Shown here: positions 23,706 through 32,384 of the stretch, piece by piece | How positions within the stretch are numbered: the stretch's first letter is position 1 | Layout of the letters: each line of letters begins with the position of its first letter | DNA from: a virus | Direction: 5' to 3' (one strand) | IMG/VR virus record: IMGVR_UViG_3300009159_000067 | Span: 1-64,000 of that record | DNA length: 64,000 bases | Made by a program: the position numbers and the translations under genes | Notes under the pieces: model-generated | Databases searched by the model: none | What the model was told of the DNA's origin: nothing | Seen by the model: the letters and a program-made list of their open reading frames with translations, nothing else

Positions 23706-24116
23706 TTAGAAGGAATTTTTTACTTTTTCCAATAATTTTTCATCGAATTTAATACCGTGCCTTTTTTTGAAATTTTTTAATAATTGTTTAATTGATCCAA
23801 TTCTATCTTTTTGTTTTAATAGAATATACGCACCAAGATCAGCTTCCAATTCTTCTTCATCACTTCTTGGACCATCGTGGCCCAAAATGATATGTGAAAT
23901 TTCATGTGCTTCTATGAACTTTAAAACATCCGAATTAAAATTATCAATAAATTGTTCTCCATCAACAACAATCAGTTTTTTACCTGGTATCATAAACCCA
24001 TAACCATATTCATCAAAGAATGGTTTTAAGAATTCATATTGAGGATTATCAGAAAGAACAATTGCGATTGTAATTTCAGGTAAAAATTCACTTGTGAATG
24101 TAAGAGGTTGCTCCAA
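23706..24116 (-). CDS. ImmA/IrrE-like zinc peptidase, 136 aa
   Basis: KFIEAHEISHIILGH (HExxH at 71-75) followed by EEELEADLGAYILLKQ, the downstream Glu/Asp pattern of the M78/COG2856 type. Such peptidases often cleave a repressor or antirepressor partner. No DNA-binding domain is attached. Overlaps the gene upstream by 29 bases. Confidence 0.7.
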   Translation of the reverse strand: MEQPLTFTSEFLPEITIAIVLSDNPQYEFLKPFFDEYGYGFMIPGKKLIVVDGEQFIDNFNSDVLKFIEAHEISHIILGHDGPRSDEEELEADLGAYILLKQKDRIGSIKQLLKNFKKRHGIKFDEKLLEKVKNSF

Positions 24117-24339
24117 TTTTAAAAATTTTGTTTTTGAATTTAGCCCAATAGTTTGATTTTAGAGAGTTTAAAAAAATTATTTCATCTGCTTTGAGTTTTT
24201 TTAACATATATTTCTTTTCCCAAACAGAAAAACAATTTTGAACAACACCCATTTGACTTTCAGATTCCGCAGAATCTAAAATTCGGATGACCCACTCAAA
24301 TTCATAGAATGCTATATTTTTATTCACTTCTAATGTCAT
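24088..24339 (-). CDS. hypothetical protein, 83 aa
   Basis: Helical, with WVIRILDSAESESQMGVVQN and a Lys-rich C-terminus. A TACCTTTG element lies about 13 bases before the ATG (24360-24353). Its overlap with the peptidase gene suggests a functional pair, possibly substrate and protease, but this is speculation. Confidence 0.5.
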   Translation of the reverse strand: MTLEVNKNIAFYEFEWVIRILDSAESESQMGVVQNCFSVWEKKYMLKKLKADEIIFLNSLKSNYWAKFKNKIFKIGATSYIHK

Positions 24340-24366
24340 AACTTATTTTTTTCAAAGGTAATTAAA

Positions 24367-25182
24367 TTATTTCAATAATTCATAATATTCTTTGAAATGT
24401 TTAATTCTGTCAGGTAATCCTATTGTTCCTCCGTTTACACATTTTGTAACAGAAGTTACAGTTGCGTCAGATGCATCAACACATTTACTCAAACAATTTT
24501 TACTGAAAAACCAAGCAGCAGATAACAAAGCGTATTTTGTTGAAACAAGGTCTGGATTTGATGCAATGTCTTCATTGATTGCCTTACCAAATGCGGTATA
24601 GTTATCCTTTCCGGTAAGTTGGATGAATCCGCGGCCTCTAAATTTCCAGCCTTCACCTGTTGATTCCGGACCATTACCCATGCGTCCACCATAAACTCTG
24701 TTTGCAATTTTTTCAGGATTTCTAGCATAACCTTCAGCAAGAACATCTTTAAAATATTTTGTGAATATTTTTTTAAGACCATCTGAAGAATAATTTAAGT
24801 TTTCATTTACAACTTTAAATCCTCCTGATTCGTGACCACATTGGGCCAAGAAATGAGCCAATTTAATTGGCGTATTTATTCCAAATTTTGCTGCAGTATC
24901 AGGTATTTGTGCAATAACTGAATCAGGAATATGACCCTTTAGTTTATCTAAATTTAATCCTCCGACTTGAGGGGCGACTTGGGGGGCGACTTGAGGGGTA
25001 ATGCCCATAAGTTTATTCCATGTTCCCTCTCCGACAATTCCGTCAGGAGTCAACCCATTTTTTAATTGGAAAGCTTTTACTGCATCCTCTGTTTTAGCGC
25101 CAAATGATCCATCAGCGCCTAATCCTAATTTTTCTTGTAATTTTTTAACATCATCACCTTTAGATCCGTTTTTTAATAGCAT
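24367..25182 (-). CDS. endolysin: PG-binding domain plus GH19 lysozyme, 271 aa
   Basis: Residues 3-60 are a PG_binding_1 domain (GSKGDDVKKLQEKLGL, GSFGAKTEDAVKAFQ, TPDGIVGEGTWNKLMG). A short repeated linker (PQVAPQVAPQV) leads to a GH19 domain with FLAQCGHESGGF (catalytic Glu118), FRGRGFIQLTGKDNY and AAWFF. It hydrolyses peptidoglycan glycan strands at lysis. There is no signal peptide, so it needs a holin. AAATATTTATCATAA lies upstream. Confidence 0.93.
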   Translation of the reverse strand: MLLKNGSKGDDVKKLQEKLGLGADGSFGAKTEDAVKAFQLKNGLTPDGIVGEGTWNKLMGITPQVAPQVAPQVGGLNLDKLKGHIPDSVIAQIPDTAAKFGINTPIKLAHFLAQCGHESGGFKVVNENLNYSSDGLKKIFTKYFKDVLAEGYARNPEKIANRVYGGRMGNGPESTGEGWKFRGRGFIQLTGKDNYTAFGKAINEDIASNPDLVSTKYALLSAAWFFSKNCLSKCVDASDATVTSVTKCVNGGTIGLPDRIKHFKEYYELLK

Positions 25183-25249
25183 AAAAAAATATTTAACAGT
25201 TTATTATTATGATAAATATTTTATAATTGGAGATTGATCATATCAATCC

Positions 25250-25603
25250 TTATAATTTTACACCAATACCTATAAATTTAGAATCAATTCCAGCAATTGT
25301 TAGTAAATTACAACCAATACTAATCCGTTTATAATCAGCTCTTATAACAAAACCTGCCTGCCCAAAGTTATGATTGTGTTTTTCGGTGTCAAACCAAATT
25401 ATAGGAGCCAATGCAGTTCCTATTGTAAACTTTTTAGTTAGATTTACTTTTAAAAATGCGGGTGAAACCGCTCCAAATCCAATTTTATTATGGAAATTAT
25501 TGAACACCATAATAGATCCTTCAATCAGTTTAGGTTTTGGAGTTTGTGCATTGGTAATTAAACCAATCAATACAATTGATAATGTAATTAATATTTTTTT
25601 CAT
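25250..25603 (-). CDS. secreted beta-rich protein in lysis region, 117 aa
   Basis: Signal peptide MKKILITLSIVLIGLITNAQ, then alternating strands (GFGAVSPAFLKVNLTKKFTI…FIGIGVKL) resembling a small outer-membrane barrel or its fragment. Lies between the endolysin and membrane genes; role unknown. Confidence 0.6.
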   Translation of the reverse strand: MKKILITLSIVLIGLITNAQTPKPKLIEGSIMVFNNFHNKIGFGAVSPAFLKVNLTKKFTIGTALAPIIWFDTEKHNHNFGQAGFVIRADYKRISIGCNLLTIAGIDSKFIGIGVKL

Positions 25604-25605
25604 AG

Positions 25606-26004
25606 TTATCTTTTATATCTGTCTTCCAATACCTGTAAACGAGCTTTGATATCTGCTCTTTCCTGCATTGCGCCAACTTTAACATCTGTAATTAAATTGT
25701 TTAATTCCATTTTCATGTCTGCTCTAGCTTGCATTGCGTTTGCTCTTAATTGTTCGAGTTCAATTGTAGTTCCTTGAACTGGTATCGCTTTATTCTCAGC
25801 GTTAACTACTATTGCCACTTTATTTTCTAATACAGTTACATGATCACTTAATTCATTTACTTGAGTAAGTAGCCATCCAATTGCCGATACGCATACTGGA
25901 AATAAAATGAATACTAATTTTTCTACCAGATCTGATTTACCTTTGTCTACCGCTAATGTTTTTTCTAACTCGGCAGTTCTCTCTTGTTGTGATTGTTGTG
26001 CCAT
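25606..26004 (-). CDS. membrane protein with coiled coil, lysis candidate, 132 aa
   Basis: Start MAQQSQQERTAELEKTLAVD. One transmembrane helix (LVFILFPVCVSAIGWLL, about 33-50), then a long coiled coil with a repeated (M)QARADMK / MQERADIK unit. A holin-accessory or inner-membrane spanin role is plausible. Confidence 0.6.
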   Translation of the reverse strand: MAQQSQQERTAELEKTLAVDKGKSDLVEKLVFILFPVCVSAIGWLLTQVNELSDHVTVLENKVAIVVNAENKAIPVQGTTIELEQLRANAMQARADMKMELNNLITDVKVGAMQERADIKARLQVLEDRYKR

Positions 26005-26008
26005 AATT

Positions 26009-26440
26009 TTAATTATTTTTAATTGTATCAATTTTTATTTGGTCAGACATTGAAGTATCTATATTTTGAGATATGGAACTGTCGGATTTAACCGAAGTAG
26101 TAGTTTTTTTTCTACCCCAAAAATTCTTTTCAACTTCAATAAAAACTGTATCTACTTTGTAAATAACTTTTTCGTTAATTACATTTTGTAGGGTCATGAG
26201 TTGAGTTCTTTCTGTTTTAAATCTTTCAACTTCATTTGTAAGAATTTTAAATTCTCTAATTACTTTTATTACTTGTTCTTTTGTTTTTAAATCACTCTTT
26301 TTTTGCACCGAATCTGAAATAGATAAATTTTGTTGACTCTTTGTTAAAAGACTATCAAACTCTACAGGAGCAACAACAGATTTCTCTGAATTAGTACACG
26401 AAAAAAGAAATAACCCAAAAATGAATAATGATTTTTTCAT
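26009..26440 (-). CDS. lipoprotein, candidate outer-membrane spanin, 143 aa
   Basis: MKKSLFIFGLFLFSCTNSEK has a lipobox with Cys at residue 15. The mature part is helical (VIKVIREFKILTNEVERFKT…). A lipoprotein beside coiled-coil inner-membrane proteins and an endolysin matches the two-component spanin layout, although it is longer than most Rz1 proteins. Confidence 0.6.
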   Translation of the reverse strand: MKKSLFIFGLFLFSCTNSEKSVVAPVEFDSLLTKSQQNLSISDSVQKKSDLKTKEQVIKVIREFKILTNEVERFKTERTQLMTLQNVINEKVIYKVDTVFIEVEKNFWGRKKTTTSVKSDSSISQNIDTSMSDQIKIDTIKNN

Positions 26441-26442
26441 TG

Positions 26443-26754
26443 TTAGTTAATTTTACCTAATTCCTGTAATACAGTTATTTTTGAAACTGCTGCAGAAAGA
26501 GAACTATCAGATCTTCTTAACTGATTTGTTAACGCATCAACTTTAGTTTCTAAAATTTCAATTTTTTTACCTTGAGCATTAATTTGACTATTGTAGTTTA
26601 CTTTACCATCAACATATAGGTAGCCAATTGCAATGATCACAATAAATAATAATCCCTTAACAGGTTCTTTAGCAAATTCTTTAAATGAAATTGGAGGTTT
26701 AATTGTTCCTGCAATAGATTCCACAGTTGAATCTACTTTTTTTCTTGTTGCCAT
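26443..26754 (-). CDS. candidate inner-membrane spanin, 103 aa
   Basis: A short basic N-terminus, one transmembrane helix (VKGLLFIVIIAIGYLYV, about 32-48), then a coiled coil (QGKKIEILETKVDALTNQLR). This is the i-spanin topology and the lipoprotein gene starts two bases after its stop. Confidence 0.6.
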   Translation of the reverse strand: MATRKKVDSTVESIAGTIKPPISFKEFAKEPVKGLLFIVIIAIGYLYVDGKVNYNSQINAQGKKIEILETKVDALTNQLRRSDSSLSAAVSKITVLQELGKIN

Positions 26755-26775
26755 TTTTTCTTTATTTATATTTTA

Positions 26776-26790
26776 TTCCACAATGTGGAA
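26776..26790. promoter_or_regulatory. 15-bp palindrome upstream of the lysis genes
   Basis: TTCCACAATGTGGAA is a perfect dyad around a central A, about 22 bases before the spanin-like ATG. It could be an operator. Confidence 0.4.
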
Positions 26791-26883
26791 AGTATCTTGG
26801 TATAAATAAATATTATATTATAAAGGAAATGAATATTAATCTTCAATTTTTTTAATGGTAATTTCAGTTGGTTGGCCGGAAAC

Positions 26884-27042
26884 TCAAATATCTAAAACCA
26901 TCAATACGAGATATGGTTCTATTTCAGAAATAGGATGAGGAACATTTGTAAAAAAATTTAAAATTACCCAAGAAAAAACCCTTACTCCTATTAAAAGTCT
27001 TACTATTATTAAAAATGCAGCAAAAATTATTTTAAAAGTCAT
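26884..27042 (-). CDS. small membrane protein, 52 aa
   Basis: MTFKIIFAAFLIIVRLLIGV followed by a second hydrophobic part and PHPISEIEPYLVLMVLDI. It lies upstream of the lysis genes on the same strand; a holin role is possible but unproven. Confidence 0.4.
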   Translation of the reverse strand: MTFKIIFAAFLIIVRLLIGVRVFSWVILNFFTNVPHPISEIEPYLVLMVLDI

Positions 27043-27081
27043 AATGTAAAATTAAAACTATTTATCTAAAAAACAATAAGT

Positions 27082-27708
27082 GTGAATAATTTAAGAGAAA
27101 TAATAAGAGAATCTTTAGAAAGTTATAAAACTTCCACATTGATTCTTAAAGAAGAATGCCAAATTTCAGAAAATTTACAATATCATATTGATAATAAAAT
27201 ATCTTTAACTGATAATGTTTTCAGAGTTTATTCTGAAAATTATTTTGATCTTGTAAATGAAGTTAGAAATCTTTGGAAAGAAGGTAAAATTGATCTAAAT
27301 GAAGAGGATACATTAATGGTTGAATCTAGTTTGGGTGAAAAAGTAAAAGTTAATGGTGAAATAGTTTATTTAGATGCTCCTTATATTTTAGAATATGAAA
27401 CAGAAGAAGATATTTTAGAGGAAGCAAAACATCACGGAAAAAATGTTAAATTAAATAAACCATTCAGAACATCAGGAGGACCAAAAAAGTTTGCCGTTTA
27501 TGTTAAAAGTAAAAGTGGTGGTATTAAAAAAGTTACTTTTGGTGATCCTAAATTAAAAGTTAAAAACGCAAATAAAAAAGCCGCAAAATCTTTCAGAGCA
27601 AGACATAGATGTGATCAGAAAAAAGATAGGACTACTGCAGGATACTGGAGTTGCAATGTCGGACGATATGCTAAACAACTTGGATTATCATCTTCAAATT
27701 CTTGGTAA
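27082..27708 (+). CDS. tagged protein with FRARxxCD-YWxC domain, 208 aa
   Basis: GTG start after CTATTTATCTA. The N-terminus NNLREIIRESLESYKTSTLI ends L-I-L-K-E-E. Residues about 120-208 match the C-terminal domain of 5286: HHGKNVKLNKPF, KKFAVYVKSKSGGIKKVTFG, SFRARHRCDQKKD, AGYWSCNVGR. The two are paralogous in their last 80 residues only, so the domain has been recombined with different N-terminal parts. Confidence 0.7.
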   Translation: MNNLREIIRESLESYKTSTLILKEECQISENLQYHIDNKISLTDNVFRVYSENYFDLVNEVRNLWKEGKIDLNEEDTLMVESSLGEKVKVNGEIVYLDAPYILEYETEEDILEEAKHHGKNVKLNKPFRTSGGPKKFAVYVKSKSGGIKKVTFGDPKLKVKNANKKAAKSFRARHRCDQKKDRTTAGYWSCNVGRYAKQLGLSSSNSW

Positions 27709-27974
27709 TGGATTTTCCTTTTGAACAATATATTAAAGAAGGAAAAATGGTTAGGGTATTTACCCCTGATGTTCCTGCCGATGAATTAAAATGGCATCAA
27801 GATCTCAAAGATAGAAAAGTTACGGTAGTTGAAGATGGAGGATGGTCATTTCAAATGGAAAATAGTCTGCCAATCAAATTGTCAGATGCTAAACAAATTT
27901 CAATTCCAAAATTTGCTTGGCATAGAGTTATTAAAGGTAAAGGAGATTTAATTGTAGAAATTGAAGAATTCTAA
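27708..27974 (+). CDS. cupin-like small protein, 88 aa
   Basis: Starts at the ATG overlapping the upstream stop (TAATG). MDFPFEQYIKEGKMVRVFTP…ISIPKFAWHRVIKGKGDLIV resembles a single cupin strand set with a His. Function unknown. Translationally coupled to 27082. Confidence 0.55.
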   Translation: MDFPFEQYIKEGKMVRVFTPDVPADELKWHQDLKDRKVTVVEDGGWSFQMENSLPIKLSDAKQISIPKFAWHRVIKGKGDLIVEIEEF

Positions 27975-28741
27975 TATAATTTTTTTAAATCAAATTTTTT
28001 AACAAAAGCAGGAAACGCTTCTTCATATGATTTTTCTGATTCATCAGTAACTTTGTTAGTGAATTGCCAGTTCCAATAAAATGTATCATTTGGTTTGAAA
28101 CCATAAAAAGTATGAACTCTTTTTTGAGTATCTACAACATCCATACCTTTCCAGTTTTGTCCTGTGCAGATAAAACCACTTTGAATATTTTCAACAATGT
28201 TTGATTCACCTAAAGTTTCGTGTCTATTTTCAATCCAAGTCAATCTTTCAATCAATTTTTGATAGAACATATTAGCCTGACCCCATCTTACTGAAGTAAA
28301 AAATATAACAGCATTTGATTCAAATAATTCTTTAGATATTTTCCAAAGTTCATCACCTTTTTCATTTACACTAGCCCAACATCTATGATATCCTGTTGGG
28401 TTTTTATCTTTATCTTTTAACTTGGCTTTCATTAAACCACAGGAGTTACCATCTTTTCTTGATACATTTCCTTCACATGGAACAATATTAAGTTCAGGAA
28501 CATCTATTAAAACTGATTTATCATTTAGATATTCATTGATAATCATAGCAAGAATTGTTGATTTGGGTATGTCCATATCATTTGGATCCCAATTGTATCT
28601 GTTTGAACAAGTCAATAATAATACCTTATCTAATTTTTGAAGTTCAGATATTGTTTTTTCAAGTTTTTTTAAATTACCTGTAGAATTGTTCTTTTCGGTA
28701 ACATTATACTTATCAAATAATTCTTGTAGTCTATTGTCCAT
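27971..28741 (-). CDS. NAD(P)H-dependent FMN reductase / flavodoxin-like protein, 256 aa
   Basis: LLTCSNRYNWDPNDMDIPKS and FFTSVRWGQANMFYQKLIER match the flavin-binding and substrate regions of flavodoxin-fold NAD(P)H:FMN oxidoreductases. The frame extends to 28783, but MDNRLQELFDKY directly follows GTATTTATATTCA, so I start it at 28741. A metabolic or redox role during infection is likely. Confidence 0.7.
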   Translation of the reverse strand: MDNRLQELFDKYNVTEKNNSTGNLKKLEKTISELQKLDKVLLLTCSNRYNWDPNDMDIPKSTILAMIINEYLNDKSVLIDVPELNIVPCEGNVSRKDGNSCGLMKAKLKDKDKNPTGYHRCWASVNEKGDELWKISKELFESNAVIFFTSVRWGQANMFYQKLIERLTWIENRHETLGESNIVENIQSGFICTGQNWKGMDVVDTQKRVHTFYGFKPNDTFYWNWQFTNKVTDESEKSYEEAFPAFVKKFDLKKLY

Positions 28742-28765
28742 TGAATATAAATACTTCGTATATGG

Positions 28766-28796
28766 TAATAAAAAACCCATCATTTAGATGGGTTTA
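28766..28796 (-). terminator. intrinsic terminator (minus strand)
   Basis: AAACCCATC and GATGGGTTT hairpin followed by T-rich sequence on the minus strand, ending the KWC gene just before the next promoter. Confidence 0.75.
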
Positions 28797-28799
28797 TAA

Positions 28800-29732
28800 T
28801 TATGCTCTCATATTTGGCAGTCTTTGTATGATATTTTCTAAAGTTTCTAAATCTTCAACATTCATAATTTCAGATTCTAATGGCATTGGATACATTTCTT
28901 TAAGTTCATAGGGATCAATACATTCTTTATGAACTTGTTGTTGAATCTCATCTGAACATAGATTTTTATTGCTGTGTTCTGAATTTAAAATTCTTTTAAT
29001 GATGGGAAATAAATAATCGTCAATATCAAGAGTTAAAAAATCAACTCTTGAATCTTCCGCATTCCAAAAACTAATATCATTTTTATCTGAAATACTTTTG
29101 AAAGCCGCAAATTTATATCCGGTTTTTTTATTTATAAAATAAACTAAAATTCCCTGTCTCCAGTATCTTTCAAAATAATTTTTTTCTTTTTGATAGGTTG
29201 TACACCATCTTGTATTTGACCCGTATTTAATAGACGCAGAAAAAGTCAAAGGTCTCACAATTACCCACTTATCATCTTCAAACTCTTTAATTACTTGTTT
29301 CTCCATTCCTTTATCCAACTCTTTCATTGTTGCAATGGTTATGGCATTCCTTAAGTCATCAATTTCATTATATGATGTTACATCTTTATTTTCAATTTGA
29401 TTAATATCAATGTAATATATAAAATCTTTTATGGTTGTAAAAATACCATCATCCCAAAAATCTGAAAGAGTAGTTAATACAAACATTTGCTCTTCATTTA
29501 AACCATTGGTTGATATTCCCCTTCCAATTAAAAGAGAATTTAACTGTAAAACCCCTTTTGCTTGATCTTCTTTATCAACAAATTGTGAATCAAAATCAAA
29601 TTTTTTATTAAAAAGTTTGCAAAAAAGAGCTAAATATTTATAACTTTTTGAAGTATCCAATCTAACCATAAGATCAAATAATGACATGTTTAATTGTGGA
29701 TATTCTTTTTTTAACTCGTCAAGTCGGGACAT
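28800..29732 (-). CDS. KWC-motif protein, 310 aa (copy 1)
   Basis: Contains FEDDKWVIVRPLTFSASIKY then GSNTRWCTTY (motif about 170-178) and YFERYWRQGILVYFINKKTG. The same block occurs at 56049 and 58427. The N-terminal half (LKKEYPQLNMSLFDLMVRLD) differs from the other two and lacks their L-x-E-G tag. The domain is common in uncultured phages and I do not know its activity. Confidence 0.7.
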   Translation of the reverse strand: MSRLDELKKEYPQLNMSLFDLMVRLDTSKSYKYLALFCKLFNKKFDFDSQFVDKEDQAKGVLQLNSLLIGRGISTNGLNEEQMFVLTTLSDFWDDGIFTTIKDFIYYIDINQIENKDVTSYNEIDDLRNAITIATMKELDKGMEKQVIKEFEDDKWVIVRPLTFSASIKYGSNTRWCTTYQKEKNYFERYWRQGILVYFINKKTGYKFAAFKSISDKNDISFWNAEDSRVDFLTLDIDDYLFPIIKRILNSEHSNKNLCSDEIQQQVHKECIDPYELKEMYPMPLESEIMNVEDLETLENIIQRLPNMRA

Positions 29733-29779
29733 AATAATATTTTTTTAAAATATAGAGGATTTAAAAATGATAGTCAAAG

Positions 29780-29940
29780 CTGTTGGGGAAGGATTCGAAC
29801 CTTCACACGGAGATTCAGTAATTGACAAAAGTGCTTGCAAGCAGGTGGTCTACCCCAATATCAATTACCTATTTCTTTGTCCGTGCCGTCGGGACTGGAC
29901 GGTGTGTCTGCCATACTCGAGAGTTTTTCACCACCCAACA
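29780..29940 (-). tRNA. oversized class II-like tRNA gene, 161 nt
   Basis: The acceptor TGTTGGG/CCCAACA pairs perfectly and the T-arm is GAAGG-TTCGAAT-CCTTC. The D-arm (GTG/CAC) has about 11 extra bases including ACTCTCGAGT. An anticodon-like arm CCGTC-CAGTCCC-GACGG follows, but lacks U33. The variable region is huge: CACGGA/TCCGTG enclosing GTAATTGA/TCAATTAC. The anticodon cannot be assigned safely (GTC by position). Leu/Ser-like D-arm. Confidence 0.55.
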
Positions 29941-30023
29941 ATTTTTGATTTCAAATAAAAATAATCTATTTGACTTATTAAAACAATATTTTTGTTAAGT
30001 TAAATTAGAAGTATTTATTAACA

Positions 30024-31016
30024 ATGAAAGAATTAGATTTTCCAATAGAGCGACTTAACTCCTTTTTTGATAAATATATTTTTGAGGTTTATGGACTTGA
30101 TGAAAATGGTATAGACACTTCAAATATCCCTTTAAATATTAAAATTCAAATTACTGGTATAAAAGAATATATTAGTTTGGGAAAAGAAACGCCTTTTATT
30201 GAATATACTTTATATGTTTTACCTCACAAAGAATATTCAAATGTGTATTATCAAGTATTGAGAAAGCATTTTGGTAGAGAAACAGATATAAATACAAGAA
30301 GTGATCAATATCAAGATATAAGGTGGGTAATGAATGAAAAGTTATCTCGAATGTTAAAATATTTTTCAATTGATATGCCAGCAATTTGTAAAAAAGTTAT
30401 CAATGAAATTGAGCCATTTAAATTAAATGAAAATTTAATTGTTGAATCACTTATAAAAGAAGATAAGTATGATTCGATAGTTAGACAAGTTGTTAGGGAT
30501 ATTTTTATGTTATTTAAAAATAAAGAACAAGGAAGATTTTACTTGCCACCAGATGTTCACAACGATCAAGAACTTTATTTTTTTGGTGATTCAATATCAT
30601 TTAATGTTGAACTTGAACTTATACCTGATGACAGCGTTGATGGATATGATATTGAATCAAATTTTTATAGGGATGAAGATGTTATGGATATTGCAATAGT
30701 ATATAACCCACAATATGGTAAGTCTGTTTTATATAGTTTAATTGGGGATTTAAATGACAATGTGAGACACGAATTACAACATTCGATACAACATTCACAA
30801 GAGTATAAGTTTCCAAAAAAAGAACCAAAAAGTCCATTAAAATACTATACACAACCTCATGAAATAGAAGCCCAAAAAAAAGGATTTAAAAGAGTTGCCA
30901 AACTCCAAAGAAAACCTTTAGAACAGGTTGTTAGAAATTGGTTCAGTAGTCATAGATCAAGACACGGACTAAATGATAAAGAAATAGAAATGGTTGTTAA
31001 CCAAATTTTAAAATGA
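30024..31016 (+). CDS. HExxH zinc metallopeptidase-like protein, 330 aa
   Basis: DNVRHELQHSIQHSQEYKFP has HExxH at 249-253, followed by QPHEIEAQKKGF supplying a downstream Glu, the same layout as the peptidase at 420. An internal LIVESLIKEDKYD (about 138-150) looks like a tag cleavage site between an N-terminal module (1-135) and the catalytic module. AGTATTTATTAAC precedes the ATG. Confidence 0.7.
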   Translation: MKELDFPIERLNSFFDKYIFEVYGLDENGIDTSNIPLNIKIQITGIKEYISLGKETPFIEYTLYVLPHKEYSNVYYQVLRKHFGRETDINTRSDQYQDIRWVMNEKLSRMLKYFSIDMPAICKKVINEIEPFKLNENLIVESLIKEDKYDSIVRQVVRDIFMLFKNKEQGRFYLPPDVHNDQELYFFGDSISFNVELELIPDDSVDGYDIESNFYRDEDVMDIAIVYNPQYGKSVLYSLIGDLNDNVRHELQHSIQHSQEYKFPKKEPKSPLKYYTQPHEIEAQKKGFKRVAKLQRKPLEQVVRNWFSSHRSRHGLNDKEIEMVVNQILK

Positions 31017-31771
31017 GTGTAAGTGATATAATAGTTAAAACATTAAAAAATTCATCATTTAAAGAAGATGGGTTTATTTATAATTTTTATGACGCTAATT
31101 ATGAGATTAAAGGTAAAATAAAACCATACCATAATGCCACAGGATATTATAATTTTTTTGTGAATGTAATTTTACCCCAAAAAAACCAATCTTACTCAAT
31201 AGTTAAATTTGAGTATGATGTTAACGATTATATTGGACGGTTTTCAAAATATTTTGGACAATCAATATCTTATAAATTACATTTTTTAGTGGATAATAAA
31301 GATCCCGAACTTGTTTATATAAACCCCGAATCACTTTCTGAAATAGTTGATGCAGCAGAACAAAGTATAAAAAAAGGAAAACTTGAATTTGTAAATGATA
31401 GTGAATTAACATTTAATATTGATATTTTACAACCAAAAAAGAGAGGGTTTACAGAATTTAGTGACTATTCAATTAGTTTCTTTTTTCCATTGAATATTAG
31501 TAATGTTTATTATGATGGAGAAAAAATCGATATTTCAAAATTTGATAAAGAAAAAATTGAAAATTTCACAGGTTACCTTAATGATTTACTTATAGAAGAT
31601 GATGGATCAAGAGGAAGAATGGAAAACATAATCTACGATATTTTAGAACCGCAACTCAAATTAAGAAATTGCGACCAATTTGTTCAAGCTAATACATATG
31701 TGGTCCAATTATACGGAAAAGATGTAAAACCAAGTTGGGGTAATTTTAAGATTGAGGACTTTATCTCTTAA
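31013..31771 (+). CDS. hypothetical protein, 252 aa
   Basis: Starts with a four-base overlap (ATGA) with the peptidase, so it is likely a functional partner. Beta-rich, with SDIIVKTLKNSSFKEDGFIY at the start. No domain recognised. Confidence 0.6.
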   Translation: MSVSDIIVKTLKNSSFKEDGFIYNFYDANYEIKGKIKPYHNATGYYNFFVNVILPQKNQSYSIVKFEYDVNDYIGRFSKYFGQSISYKLHFLVDNKDPELVYINPESLSEIVDAAEQSIKKGKLEFVNDSELTFNIDILQPKKRGFTEFSDYSISFFFPLNISNVYYDGEKIDISKFDKEKIENFTGYLNDLLIEDDGSRGRMENIIYDILEPQLKLRNCDQFVQANTYVVQLYGKDVKPSWGNFKIEDFIS

Positions 31772-32384
31772 ATTTTTTCAATAGTTTTTTAATAATCGCA
31801 TATAATGAAGTTGATGCAACTGATATTACTCCTGATAATATTAATCTTTCTGTAATTAATTTAGCGGCCTCATTTAAATTTTTACTATTGTTTGCGATTG
31901 AATGAATATCATCAATGATTGGAACTAAAAAAGCATAAGATGCGGCATCCATAAAAGAACTAACTGCAATGTTTGAACTTGATAAAAAATTTAAAAAGGC
32001 TTCTTTTAATTCAATTCCTTTTGATAAGACTTGATCAAAGACATCCTCAATGCCGTCTTTTTTAATTTTATCGTATATCTTGTTAAAAAGCCTTTTATTT
32101 TCAAAAAATAAAAAAGATGCAACTCCTAAAACAATAAGCAAAATTTGAAATTCTGTTATTTTAAAGTTTCCTTTTCTAACATAATTGTCCAATGGCATCA
32201 TTAATCCACCAATTGATGCTCCCCAAGTTAAAAGCATATTCAAATTGATTTTATATTTTTTACCCACTTTATTTACAATGTCGCGAGTAAAAGAATATAA
32301 TTCTTTCATATAGTCTGTCATCTTGGACTCATCCTGTTCCTGAAGAATTATTTTCAGTTGTGTTTCATTAATTAAAAAATCCAT
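31761..32384 (-). CDS. tagged multi-pass membrane protein, 207 aa
   Basis: Paralogue of 17970. The tag MDFLINETQLKIILQEQDES ends I-L-Q-E-Q. It shares WGASIGG, a hydrophobic helix (ILLIVLGVASFLFF), FDQVLSKGIELKEAFLNFL and AFLVPIIDDIHSI with its relative. Two or three further hydrophobic segments lie in the C-terminal half. Confidence 0.75.
   Translation of the reverse strand: MDFLINETQLKIILQEQDESKMTDYMKELYSFTRDIVNKVGKKYKINLNMLLTWGASIGGLMMPLDNYVRKGNFKITEFQILLIVLGVASFLFFENKRLFNKIYDKIKKDGIEDVFDQVLSKGIELKEAFLNFLSSSNIAVSSFMDAASYAFLVPIIDDIHSIANNSKNLNEAAKLITERLILSGVISVASTSLYAIIKKLLKKFKR

Noticed and set aside
29780-29940. Group I intron in the oversized tRNA
   Set aside because: The extra sequence is about 70-90 nt, too short for a group I catalytic core, and no P/Q/R/S elements were seen.
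29767-29958. 63-codon plus-strand frame over the 29.8 kb tRNA
   Set aside because: Spurious translation of tRNA sequence (GEGFEPSHGDSV).
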